Origin: Thermocaproicibacter melissae
Lineage (GTDB): Bacteria; Bacillota; Clostridia; Oscillospirales; Acutalibacteraceae
Reading direction: 5' to 3'
Assembly: GCF_024498295.1 (NCBI RefSeq)
Contig: NZ_CP101827.1
Span: forward strand, 1,864,001-1,928,000
DNA length: 64,000 bases
Shown here: one piece after another, positions 7,939 to 16,565 of the stretch
Layout: each line of letters starts with the position of its first letter
Position numbering within the stretch: the first letter of the stretch is position 1
Notes under the pieces: generated by a model
Told to the model about the DNA's origin: nothing
Databases searched by the model: none
Seen by the model: only the letters and a program-made list of their open reading frames with translations
Position numbers and translations under genes: made by a program

Positions 7939-9466
7939 AGCTACTTTCCCGCTCTCCAATAGGCAGTATGATTGCAACGCAGGTTCCGACTTTTTCCTGA
8001 CTCTCGATTTCTACGATTTTGTTTACATCTTCAACATGGTAAAAAAGCATAAGCCGGCTGATTACGTTTTTCAAGCCGATGCTCCAACCATCTTTTCCTT
8101 TTGGCCCCGCGGTTTCAAACGGGCAACCGGCAAGGATCTGCTCAATGGTTTCCCTGCTCATCCCGCGGCCGTTGTCGGAGATTTCTACTCGGATGGCCTG
8201 CCCACTTCTATGTGCCGCTACCTTAATCTGCCCACCGCTTTCCAGCGAGTTGATGCCGTGGATGAAGGAATTTTCGACGATAGGCTGTAACGTCATACGC
8301 GGCATTTCCACATTGAAGATATTTTCATCTACTTCCTTCGTAAACGAAATCTTATTGCCGTAGCGTTCATTCAGCAAATAGACATAGCTCTCAACATTGC
8401 CAATTTCATCCAACAAGGTAGACGGAATCCCCATGTTGCCGATGTTGTAGCGAAGCAGTCCGGAGAAATTCTCTAGAAACAACTGCGTTCGGTCAGCACC
8501 TTCAAACATGGCAAGCTGCAGGGCGGCATTTAATGTGTTGAACATAAAATGCGGGTCAATCTGTGCCTGCAGAGAACGCAGTTCCGCTTCGTTCAGCATG
8601 GATTTCATTTTCAGATTCTGCATTTCCTGTTCTTTCAGGCAGTTTTCAATTCTCGTCTTTTCCTGAATCTCAACAACCTGACGCTTAATGCTCTCCGCCA
8701 TGTGATTAAAAGACAGTGCAAGCGTTTTCACCTCATCGTTCGAACGGACTTTGACCGGAGGAACGTCGTAGTTGCCTTGCGCGATTTTACTGGCGGCCTT
8801 GGAAAGGCGGATAATCGGTTCCGTCATACGATAGGAGAACAAAATAATCAGGACAAAATCGACAATCGTTGCGAGAATGATAACCGCGATATTGAACACC
8901 TGCAGGGAGGCAAGTCTCCTGGAGGCCTGAACATAATAGGCGTTATTCTCTTTGAACTCATAGATTTTTAGCTTATCAATGTATTCGCTTGTATAATCGT
9001 AGACCTGTGTCGCCTTGTTGAACTGCTGGGTATAGCCGGCTATATCGCGACCACGCTTTTCCTGCACCGCAAAATCCGTAGTCTCTAGGTACGTCACCAT
9101 GAGATTTTTGATGTTGGAAAGCAGAATATCACTCTCTTTGTTGGAAAGTTTCGGTTTGAGGTTCAGCGACATATCTCGAAGGTCATTGCTTGCGTTGAGG
9201 TAATCATACAGGTCGCTCGAACGACTGGTTGTCAAGTAGTCCTTAAGGCTGGATTCGACGGAATTCAATGTGTTGCTCAGGTTTGTGAGGAGGCTGTCGT
9301 TACTGAAAATATCGTTCATTTCTTCCGTCAATACTCTGGTCGTGTAGTATGTAAATAGGCTGATGGTATTTACGATAAAAAAAGTTATAAAAAAGAAAAG
9401 CAAAAGCTTTTTCCGGATAACATTTCGTGCGCGTTTTTGCCCTTTTGCGAAAGGTCGAAGTTTCAA
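7931..9466 (-). CDS. yesM: Sensor histidine kinase (YesM/LytS type)
   Basis: A 511-residue membrane kinase. A TM segment at about residues 20-40 and another at about 190-211 bracket an extracellular sensor region of about 150 residues. A HAMP segment (MTEPIIRLSKAASKIAQGNY) precedes a His_kinase domain with His306 in QIDPHFMFNTLNA, an N-box at Asn399 (PIVENSFIHG) and the G-box DNGRGM. The start is TTG at 9466, seven bases after a GGAGGGTG site. Placed between two sugar-binding lipoproteins and a YesN-type regulator, it probably senses sugar through one of them. The extracellular region has no recognised sugar-binding fold of its own. Confidence 0.9.
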   Translation of the reverse strand: MKLRPFAKGQKRARNVIRKKLLLFFFITFFIVNTISLFTYYTTRVLTEEMNDIFSNDSLLTNLSNTLNSVESSLKDYLTTSRSSDLYDYLNASNDLRDMSLNLKPKLSNKESDILLSNIKNLMVTYLETTDFAVQEKRGRDIAGYTQQFNKATQVYDYTSEYIDKLKIYEFKENNAYYVQASRRLASLQVFNIAVIILATIVDFVLIILFSYRMTEPIIRLSKAASKIAQGNYDVPPVKVRSNDEVKTLALSFNHMAESIKRQVVEIQEKTRIENCLKEQEMQNLKMKSMLNEAELRSLQAQIDPHFMFNTLNAALQLAMFEGADRTQLFLENFSGLLRYNIGNMGIPSTLLDEIGNVESYVYLLNERYGNKISFTKEVDENIFNVEMPRMTLQPIVENSFIHGINSLESGGQIKVAAHRSGQAIRVEISDNGRGMSRETIEQILAGCPFETAGPKGKDGWSIGLKNVISRLMLFYHVEDVNKIVEIESQEKVGTCVAIILPIGERESSYV

Positions 9467-9487
9467 CTTCCGTCACCCTCCATTCAG

Positions 9488-10471
9488 CTATCCGGGATAA
9501 TTGACGAGATTGTTTTTTGTGATGGAATACACGCTTGTCTTAATTACCCGAGGTACTTTTTTCCCGTTCATCAGGTCAGCGAGGCACTGAATGCACTTTG
9601 CGCCTGTTTCCTCCGGGCTTTCATAAACCGAACCAAATACAATGCTGTTGCGGATATATTCACGAATCTGCATGGAATTCCCGTAACCTATGACATTGAT
9701 GTCCTTGGTTCTGTTCAGGTCAATCAGCACCTGGACGACTTCCAACGTGTCATTTTCGCTTGTACAAATCACGGTATTGACCTTCGGGTACTGGTAAAGG
9801 ATGCGGCGGATGATTTCCTCCGCTTTGAAGTAACCTCCGCCGGAGTTATGAACAGACTGCAGACTGATATTCAGTTTCCGACGCAGGCTGTTTTGAAGGC
9901 CTTTTTGTAGGGAGTTGCTCATGCTGCTGTTCAGCGAATAATTGCCGCCGAGAATAAGTGCCGGGCAGCTGTTCCCGATCTGCGCAATCAAATCTCCCTG
10001 AGCTTGGCCGACATCGTAGCTGTCGGGCCCTATGTATGCTTCACGGTTGCTCTCATTATCATCCGATTCAATCGTAATTACTTTAATTCCTTTTCCGACT
10101 GCTTCATTGATGAGCGGCCGGAATTTTGTTTTGTCTGGAACATAGACGGCAATCCCGTCTACTTTTGCGGCGATGGCAATGTTGAAATATTTGAGCTCGG
10201 CATCCACATCTTGCACTACGGGGCCATCCGATTCCACTGCGGCCTGAACCTGTTCTGCCGCTTTTAAGGCGCCCTTTTTTACGGATTGCCAAAAGGGATC
10301 CCCCATGTCCTGAGCAATCAGTGCAAAATGATACCGGAGCTGCTGGCCGCCGCTGTCAGCCTCATCAATCATTTTGACATGGTTCTGCTCGTTCCAGCCA
10401 GAACAGCTGGACAGCGCGGCGCACAGAACGGCAGCAAGAACGCAGGCAGAAATTTTGAACGCACGTTTCAT
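9488..10471 (-). CDS. Second sugar-binding lipoprotein, first gene of the sensor operon
   Basis: A 327-residue lipoprotein of the LacI/ribose-binding-type Peripla_BP_4 family. Starting at ATG 10471 gives a compact signal with lipobox ALSSC; an in-frame ATG at 10498 would add nine residues. Features include FALIAQDMGDPFWQSVKKGA, DGIAVYVPD, GPDSYDVGQAQGDLIAQIG and NTVICTSENDTLEVVQ. It is more divergent from XylF than the other two binding proteins in the locus. It lies 21 bases upstream of the kinase gene, so a ligand-presenting role for the kinase is likely. Ligand unknown. Confidence 0.8.
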   Translation of the reverse strand: MKRAFKISACVLAAVLCAALSSCSGWNEQNHVKMIDEADSGGQQLRYHFALIAQDMGDPFWQSVKKGALKAAEQVQAAVESDGPVVQDVDAELKYFNIAIAAKVDGIAVYVPDKTKFRPLINEAVGKGIKVITIESDDNESNREAYIGPDSYDVGQAQGDLIAQIGNSCPALILGGNYSLNSSMSNSLQKGLQNSLRRKLNISLQSVHNSGGGYFKAEEIIRRILYQYPKVNTVICTSENDTLEVVQVLIDLNRTKDINVIGYGNSMQIREYIRNSIVFGSVYESPEETGAKCIQCLADLMNGKKVPRVIKTSVYSITKNNLVNYPG

Positions 10472-10498
10472 GCCGCAATTCTTTCTTCCATGCCACAA

Positions 10499-10775
10499 AG
10501 CAAATCAACCTTCAATCTGTCGGAAATCCGATTGAAATTTACCTGTAAATTGCACGAATCTATCTAGAAAATTTTATGCACAAAAAATTGCTATTTGCTT
10601 TGCCTAACCAGAAAAGTTCGTAAACATTGTAAGAATTTCATAATTTCGTGCAGAGATTTTTTTCGATTTTTATTATAACATATCAATTGTTGAAAGGGAA
10701 GAATGATTCTTCCTTAACCCAGCGGACAGTTACGGAACTTTGTCCGGTTGAGAAAATATAAAGGAGGTTTTTGAC
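10499..10775. promoter_or_regulatory. Divergent regulatory region between sensor operon and xylFGH
   Basis: The 277-base gap serves two divergent operons. It contains TGCACGAA at 10551-10558 and its reverse complement TTCGTGCA at 10645-10652, a candidate pair of sites for the YesN-type regulator. A TATTATAAC box near 10670 lacks a good -35, as expected for an activator-dependent promoter. AAGGAGG at 10761-10767 is the ribosome site for the TTG start at 10776. Confidence 0.4.
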
Positions 10776-11891
10776 TTGAAAAAAGCAAAAAAAGTTCTGG
10801 CGGCTTTGTTGGCGTGCGCAACGATTCTCTCTCTGTCTGCCTGTAGCAAAAGTACCGGAGGAACCTCGTCCGCACAGACAGATAACAATGCGGCTGCCTC
10901 TGGCACGATGATCGGTGTCTCGATGCCGACCCAGTCGCTCCAGCGGTGGAATCAGGACGGTTCCAACATGCAGCAGAAGCTCGAAGCAAAGGGCTACAAG
11001 GTTGAACTCCAGTATGCAAACAACGATGTAAACACACAGGTTCAGCAGATTGAAAACATGATTACAAAAGGCTGCAAGGTTCTCGTCATAGCCGCAATCG
11101 ACGGGTCTTCTCTGACCGATGTGTTAAGCAAAGCAAAGGATAGCGGCTGCAAAGTAATCGCATACGACCGTCTGATTATGAAAACGCCGAATGTCGATTA
11201 CTATGCCACCTTTGATAACTACAAAGTCGGCGCCATGCAGGGCCAGTATTTGGAAACAAAGCTCGGCCTGAAAGAGGGCAAAGGCCCCTTCAACATTGAA
11301 ATCTTCGCAGGAGATCCCGGCGACAACAATGCGCATTATTTCTACAACGGCGCTATGGACGTTTTGAATCCGTACATCAAGAGCGGCAAGCTGGTTGTTC
11401 AAAGCGGCCAGATTGATTTTGCAAAGGTCGCCATTACCACCTGGACTTCCGCCAAAGCTCAGGAAAGAATGGATAACCTGATTACCTCCAAATACACCGG
11501 CGGCACAAAACTGGATGCTGTTCTTTCCCCCAACGACAGCCTTGCAATCGGTATTATCGCTTCGCTGCAGAGCAACGGTTTCGGTACATCCGATAAACCA
11601 TACCCGATTATTACCGGTCAGGACTGCGACATTGCAAATGTAAAGGCAATCATTGCCGGTCAGCAGTCCATGTCCATTTTCAAAGACACACGCCTTCTTG
11701 CTGAAAAAGTTGTCTCCATGGTTGATGCAATGCTCCAGGGAAGCACGCCTGAAACGAACAACACGACCGATTATAACAACGGTGTGAAAGTTGTTCCGAC
11801 CGAGCTTCTCACTCCTGTATATGTTGACAAGAGCAATTATGAAGACATCCTCATCAAGGGCGGCTACTACACAGCTGACCAGCTGAAGTAA
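10776..11891 (+). CDS. xylF: D-xylose/multiple-sugar-binding lipoprotein (XylF/ChvE type)
   Basis: A 371-residue lipoprotein with lipobox LSLSAC (Cys23), followed by a XylF/ChvE body: IGVSMPTQSLQRWNQDG, CKVLVIAAIDGSSLTDVLSK, VIAYDRLIMKTPNVDYYATF, DNYKVGAMQGQYLE, DAVLSPNDSLAIG and ITGQDCDIANVKAIIAGQQS. The start codon is TTG, eight bases after AAGGAGG. It is followed by a perfect hairpin and then the ATPase and permease genes, forming an ABC importer. Captured pentose is the likely ligand, judged from similarity to XylF/ChvE; the exact sugar is not proven. Confidence 0.9.
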   Translation: MKKAKKVLAALLACATILSLSACSKSTGGTSSAQTDNNAAASGTMIGVSMPTQSLQRWNQDGSNMQQKLEAKGYKVELQYANNDVNTQVQQIENMITKGCKVLVIAAIDGSSLTDVLSKAKDSGCKVIAYDRLIMKTPNVDYYATFDNYKVGAMQGQYLETKLGLKEGKGPFNIEIFAGDPGDNNAHYFYNGAMDVLNPYIKSGKLVVQSGQIDFAKVAITTWTSAKAQERMDNLITSKYTGGTKLDAVLSPNDSLAIGIIASLQSNGFGTSDKPYPIITGQDCDIANVKAIIAGQQSMSIFKDTRLLAEKVVSMVDAMLQGSTPETNNTTDYNNGVKVVPTELLTPVYVDKSNYEDILIKGGYYTADQLK

Positions 11892-11910
11892 TTCACAGCA
11901 CGTTCACGGA

Positions 11911-11939
11911 TTCGGCTTGCGGGAATACCGCAAGCCGAA
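11911..11939 (+). other. Intercistronic hairpin between xylF and xylG
   Basis: A perfect 12-bp stem (TTCGGCTTGCGG with its complement, loop GAATA) lies 20 bases after the xylF stop. No clear U-run follows, so it is more likely a partial terminator or RNA-stability element that raises binding-protein output over the ATPase and permease. Confidence 0.6.
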
Positions 11940-12002
11940 CCTGTTCCAAAAAGTTTTCTTGCAAAGCGGTGATTCTCATTTTGAGAAACTGGAGATGATA
12001 GC

Positions 12003-13541
12003 GTGAGTGAAAATATACTGGAAATGAGAAACATAACAAAGACATTTCCCGGTGTTACGGCACTGAGCAACGTGAATCTGACGGTAAAACGAGGCGAGAT
12101 TCATGCCTTGATCGGCGAAAACGGTGCCGGCAAATCCACACTCATGAATATATTAAGCGGTGTGTACCCGTATGGCACTTATACCGGTGACATCGTTTTT
12201 GAAGATAAAGTCTGCCAATTCAAAACAATCAGCGACAGCGAAAAGGTTGGAATCGGCCTGATTCATCAGGAGCTGGCACTCATTCCGCAGCTAACCGTAG
12301 GTGAAAACATTTTTCTGCGCAACGAACAGGCGAAACACGGATTTATCGACTGGAATTTGACCCACGAAAAAGCCGAAAAGCTTCTGAAAAAGGTGGGCCT
12401 TAAGGCGGACACTCACACCATCGTGCGTGAATTGAGCGTCGGGCAGCAGCAGCTTGTTGAAATTGCAAAGGTACTCTCAAAAAACATTAAACTACTGATT
12501 CTGGATGAGCCCACCGCTTCGCTCAACGAAGAAGAATCCAACAATCTTCTGAACCTTCTGCTCGAGCTGAAAAAAGAAGGCATGACCTGCATCCTGATTT
12601 CGCATAAGCTCAAGGAAGTTACCAAGGTATCGGATACCATCACGGTCATCCGTGACGGAATGGTCATTGAAACGCTTGACAAAGAAAAAGACGACATCAG
12701 TGAAGACAACATCATCGAGGGCATGGTCGGCCGCCAACTGACGGACCGCTACCCAAAAAGGGTGCCGAAAATCGGCGACGTTATGTTTTCCATCGAGCAT
12801 TGGAACGTTTATCACCCGATTATTGCGGACAAAAAGGTGATTTCCGATGTCAGCTTCAATGTTCGGAAAGGTGAGATTCTCGGTCTTGCGGGGCTGATGG
12901 GAGCCGGAAGAACCGAGCTTGCCATGAGCATCTTCGGAAAATCTTACGGAAGGAACATCAGCGGCAAAATTTACAAAAACGGCAAGGAAATTCACATAAA
13001 CAACGTAAAGCAGGCCATTCAGAACGGCATCGCCTACACGACGGAGGACCGAAAAAGCGACGGTCTGAACCTCATCGGTGACGTTGTGCAGAACACAACA
13101 ATCGCCGGAATTCAAAGCCTGACAAAACGGCACATGATTGACCAAAACGCCGAAATCAATGTGACCGAAGATTTCTGCAAAAAGCTCAACATAAAAACCC
13201 CGAGCGTATTCCAGAAATGCATCAATCTCTCCGGCGGCAATCAGCAGAAAGTCGTTCTGAGCAAGTGGATTTTCACAAAACCAGACCTGCTGATTCTCGA
13301 CGAACCAACACGGGGAATTGATGTGGGTGCGAAATATGAAATCTACACCATTATGAACAAGCTTGCCGACGAAGGAAAAGCCGTGATTTTCATTTCTTCC
13401 GAAATGCCTGAACTTCTTGGTATGTGTGACCGCATCTATGTTCTCAACGAAGGACGCATTGTGGGCGAGTTGAGTGGCGAACAAATCTCGCAGGAAGCAA
13501 TCATGAAGTGCATCATGCAAAGTAACAGGGAGGCAGTCTGA
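12003..13541 (+). CDS. xylG: Sugar ABC transporter ATPase (XylG/GguA type)
   Basis: A 512-residue protein with two tandem nucleotide-binding domains. The first has Walker [10 protein letters not shown], signature [16 protein letters not shown] and Walker [12 protein letters not shown]. The second has the degenerate P-loop [10 protein letters not shown] normal for this family, signature [14 protein letters not shown] and [14 protein letters not shown]. The start is GTG with GGAG about eight bases upstream. The stop overlaps the permease start by one base (TGATG), indicating translational coupling. It powers sugar import with the XylF and XylH homologues. Confidence 0.93.
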   Translation: MSENILEMRNITKTFPGVTALSNVNLTVKRGEIHALIGENGAGKSTLMNILSGVYPYGTYTGDIVFEDKVCQFKTISDSEKVGIGLIHQELALIPQLTVGENIFLRNEQAKHGFIDWNLTHEKAEKLLKKVGLKADTHTIVRELSVGQQQLVEIAKVLSKNIKLLILDEPTASLNEEESNNLLNLLLELKKEGMTCILISHKLKEVTKVSDTITVIRDGMVIETLDKEKDDISEDNIIEGMVGRQLTDRYPKRVPKIGDVMFSIEHWNVYHPIIADKKVISDVSFNVRKGEILGLAGLMGAGRTELAMSIFGKSYGRNISGKIYKNGKEIHINNVKQAIQNGIAYTTEDRKSDGLNLIGDVVQNTTIAGIQSLTKRHMIDQNAEINVTEDFCKKLNIKTPSVFQKCINLSGGNQQKVVLSKWIFTKPDLLILDEPTRGIDVGAKYEIYTIMNKLADEGKAVIFISSEMPELLGMCDRIYVLNEGRIVGELSGEQISQEAIMKCIMQSNREAV

Positions 13542-14719
13542 TGGATTCATTCAAAAAAGTTGTTAAAAATAATCTGCGGCAATATACGATGCTCATTGCG
13601 CTGATTCTGCTCATGATTATTTTCCAGTTTGCAACGGGCGGCGTTCTTTTCCGGCCGATGAACATCAATAACGTAATTCTTCAAAACGCATACGTCTTCA
13701 TTCTTGCAGTCGGCATGATGCTCCTCCTCATCAACGGAGGAAACATCGACATGAGCGTCGGTTCGGTTCTGGCCTTTATCAGCGCCATACTGGGCATCAT
13801 GTTGATTAAAAACCACCAGCCGTTGTGGCTCGCAATTATCGTTGCGCTGCTTCTCGGCTTTGGCATCGGGGCTTGGCAAGGCTTTTGGGTTGGCTATTAC
13901 CGCATGCCCGGCTTCCTTGTAACGCTGGCCGGCCAGCTGATTTTCCGCGGCCTGACCACAAGGGTTCTCGACGGCATGACACTTGCCCCGTTCGACAAAT
14001 CTTTCCAGTACATAAGCTCCGGATTTATTCCGGATATCTTTCAGTTTACCGGTTCAAGCGTAAATATTACAGCATATCTTGTCGGCGCAATCATTACGAT
14101 TCTGTTGATTATCATGGAGATCCGGAAACGGGCACAGCAGGCAAAATACACTTCCAATATTCTTTCAAAGCCGCTGTTCATCGCAAAACTGGTTCTGATT
14201 GCTGCGGCCATTATGCTTCTGTCCTATTTCTTTGCAGCCTATGAAGGCATTCCGGTCGTCTTCATCATTATTACGGTTCTGGTCGTTGCTTACAGCATTT
14301 TCACTACCAAAACGGTTCCCGGCAGATACATCTATGCAATGGGCGGCAATGAGCGTGCTGCAAAGCTTTCCGGCATCAACACCAATAAGGTTCTGTGCCT
14401 TTGCTACGTGAACATGGGCGTTCTCACCGCGGTTGCGGCAATTGTTTCTGCGGCAAGAATGAACGCTGCGTCTCCTCTCGTCGGCCAGGGCTATGACCTC
14501 GACGCCATCTCCTCTTGCTTCATCGGCGGAGCTTCCATGTACGGCGGCGTCGGCACGGTGGTCGGCGCAATCATCGGCGCTCTGTTCATGGGCGTTTTGA
14601 ACAACGGCATGTCCATCATGGGCATCGGCACCGACATTCAGCAGGTTGTAAAAGGACTTGTTCTGATTTTCGCGGTTGCATTTGATATCTACTCGAAGTC
14701 GAGAGCAAAAGCGAAATAA
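13541..14719 (+). CDS. xylH: Sugar ABC transporter permease (XylH/GguB type)
   Basis: A 392-residue polytopic membrane protein of the BPD_transp_2 family, with about ten hydrophobic segments. It carries the family hallmark GGNIDMSVGSVLAF near residues 65-80 and the C-terminal segments SAARMNAASPLVGQGYDLDA and CFIGGASMYGGVGTVVGAII. The start overlaps the xylG stop by one base. It forms the membrane channel of the importer. Confidence 0.92.
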   Translation: MDSFKKVVKNNLRQYTMLIALILLMIIFQFATGGVLFRPMNINNVILQNAYVFILAVGMMLLLINGGNIDMSVGSVLAFISAILGIMLIKNHQPLWLAIIVALLLGFGIGAWQGFWVGYYRMPGFLVTLAGQLIFRGLTTRVLDGMTLAPFDKSFQYISSGFIPDIFQFTGSSVNITAYLVGAIITILLIIMEIRKRAQQAKYTSNILSKPLFIAKLVLIAAAIMLLSYFFAAYEGIPVVFIIITVLVVAYSIFTTKTVPGRYIYAMGGNERAAKLSGINTNKVLCLCYVNMGVLTAVAAIVSAARMNAASPLVGQGYDLDAISSCFIGGASMYGGVGTVVGAIIGALFMGVLNNGMSIMGIGTDIQQVVKGLVLIFAVAFDIYSKSRAKAK

Positions 14720-14763
14720 TTCCGAAATGCTTACAAGCGAGTTCAGAGAAAACGAGGCGTCAT

Positions 14764-15087
14764 ATGGAAGAGTATATTTCTGCTTTTGATCTGCTGCTGG
14801 CGATTGCCGGCGTGTATATGATTTACTGGGGAATCACCGGCAAAGGGACGGTGTACCGCACGGAAACCATTAAGAGCAAATACACCGGCGTCTATGTCAA
14901 AACCGTCAAATGGTTCTGCTTAATCGGCGGTGTCTTTGCTGTTTCCTCGGGTATGTTGGAGTACTTCCATGTGAATTTTCTGGCAACGATTTTCTTGTAC
15001 ATTCTTTGTCTTATTGTCTTTGCAGACTTCCTTGTGACTTTTCTCTGGACTGACAAAGAAAAGTACAGAGAACACCGTTTGCGCTGA
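14764..15087 (+). CDS. Small three-helix membrane protein, function unknown
   Basis: A 107-residue protein with three predicted TM helices (about residues 7-24, 49-65 and 72-92) and a charged C-terminal tail. It begins 44 bases after xylH with a GAGG site and no terminator between, so it may be the last gene of the transporter operon. The layout resembles small DUF3784-like membrane proteins, but I cannot assign the family. A terminator follows. Confidence 0.65.
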   Translation: MEEYISAFDLLLAIAGVYMIYWGITGKGTVYRTETIKSKYTGVYVKTVKWFCLIGGVFAVSSGMLEYFHVNFLATIFLYILCLIVFADFLVTFLWTDKEKYREHRLR

Positions 15088-15162
15088 CACACAGCCGATA
15101 CCTTTGCACTTTTCGGCGTTCTCTTTCCGTTTGCTTTGCAGACTTTGCGTTTTTTCAAAAGG

Positions 15163-15195
15163 CAGCGCACGGAAATTCGTGCGCTGTTTCTTTTT
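15163..15195 (+). terminator. Terminator of the xylFGH operon
   Basis: A perfect 9-bp stem (CAGCGCACG, 15163-15171, with 15178-15186), loop GAAATT, is followed by TTTCTTTTT. Confidence 0.85.
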
Positions 15196-15326
15196 GCCCT
15201 TCCCCGGATGTTGCCGTCCCAGTCCGCAGTTGTTATACTAAAATTAAATTCGATAAAGGTTGGGGCGCTTCGGGCTTTTTCGCACAGCGCGCAGATTGGA
15301 ATCAACGGAAGGAGCATCGTCATTCT

Positions 15327-16460
15327 ATGAACAAAATCATTCTGATTCCCGATTCATTCAAAGGAACCATGGAGTCCGCGGAAATCTGCCGTTTGATGGC
15401 GAACGCCGTCGAAGCACATTACCCCACGGCGCAGATTCTTTCGTTCCCCGTGGCGGACGGCGGTGAAGGCACGGTGGATGCCCTTCTGAGCGCCGCAGGA
15501 GGAGAGAAAATCAGCGTAAGCGTGCGAGGTCCTTATTTTGAAAGGCGGAAGGCCAGCTTCGGAATTACCGAAAACGGAGACGCTGTCATTGAAACGGCGT
15601 CCTGCGCGGGACTGACGCTGGCAGAACATAATCTGCACCCCGACAAGGCCACCACCTATGGCGTCGGGCAACTAATCGCTCGTGCGGCGGCGCAGGGATG
15701 CAGCCGAATTATCGTCGGGCTGGGCGGAAGCTGCACAAACGACGGCGGTGTGGGCGCTGCCGCCGCCTGCGGGGTCAAGTTCTACGATAAAAACGGGAAA
15801 GCGTTTATTCCCACCGGCGGAACACTTGCGGACATCGCAGCTATTGACGACTCCGAAATGAACCCCGCTGTGCGAAGGGCTCAGATTATTGCCATGTGCG
15901 ATGTTGATAACCCGCTTTACGGGCCATCCGGTGCCGCATGTGTCTTTGCCCCGCAGAAAGGCGCAGACGCCGCTATGGTCCAGCGGTTGGACGAGGGGCT
16001 GAAGCATTATTCCGACATTCTACGCCAATGCCTCGGCACGGATATTTCCGCCCTTCCGGGTGCGGGGGCGGCAGGAGGACTGGGCGGAGGAATGGCCGCC
16101 TTTTTCCATGCTGAGCTTCGCAGCGGCATCGAAACGATTCTGGACCTCGTCCATTTCGACGAACAGCTGCAAGGCGCCGATTTGGTCTTGACGGGCGAAG
16201 GAAAAATCGACGCGCAGAGTCTGCGCGGGAAGGTCGTTTCGGGTGTTGCGCGCCACGCAAAAAAGCAGGGCGTTCCGGTTGTCGCCGTAGTCGGCGACAT
16301 AGAAGGAGATATGGCTCCGCTTTACGAACTCGGTGTTTCCGCTGTTTTCAGCATCAACCGCAAAGCGGAAGCCTTTGAAACCTCCCGTAAGCACAGCCGC
16401 GAAGATTTGTCGCTGACGGTCGACAACCTGATGCATTTTTTAAAACGTCTTGGATTCTGA
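15327..16460 (+). CDS. glxK: Glycerate kinase (GlxK family)
   Basis: A 377-residue cytoplasmic kinase that phosphorylates D-glycerate with ATP. Signatures include the N-terminal IILIPDSFKGTMESAEIC, the glycine-rich LSFPVADGGEGTVDALL, IIVGLGGSCTNDGGVGAAAA and DLVLTGEGKIDAQSLRGKVV. The length matches the family (about 375-380). It is monocistronic, with a promoter-like region upstream and a strong terminator downstream. It would feed glycerate into lower glycolysis. Whether 2- or 3-phosphoglycerate is made cannot be read from sequence. Confidence 0.95.
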   Translation: MNKIILIPDSFKGTMESAEICRLMANAVEAHYPTAQILSFPVADGGEGTVDALLSAAGGEKISVSVRGPYFERRKASFGITENGDAVIETASCAGLTLAEHNLHPDKATTYGVGQLIARAAAQGCSRIIVGLGGSCTNDGGVGAAAACGVKFYDKNGKAFIPTGGTLADIAAIDDSEMNPAVRRAQIIAMCDVDNPLYGPSGAACVFAPQKGADAAMVQRLDEGLKHYSDILRQCLGTDISALPGAGAAGGLGGGMAAFFHAELRSGIETILDLVHFDEQLQGADLVLTGEGKIDAQSLRGKVVSGVARHAKKQGVPVVAVVGDIEGDMAPLYELGVSAVFSINRKAEAFETSRKHSREDLSLTVDNLMHFLKRLGF

Positions 16461-16476
16461 ATTTTCAGCAGACAGA

Positions 16477-16525
16477 AACAATGCCCCCGAAGCAGTTCAA
16501 TTTCTGCATCGGGGGCATTGTTTTG
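16477..16525. terminator. Bidirectional terminator between glxK and the carboxylesterase
   Basis: A stem of about 14 bp (AACAATGCCCCCGA, 16477-16490, with TCGGGGGCATTGTT) has an 18-base loop, with T-rich flanks on both strands. It separates convergent genes. Confidence 0.8.
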
Positions 16526-16565
16526 CTATTGCTCGGAAGAGGGGAGATGCTTCCGAACAGTAATC

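Noticed and set aside
12492-13550. A 352-codon minus-strand frame within the transporter genes
   Set aside because: Shadow of xylG; the plus-strand product has complete ABC ATPase motifs.
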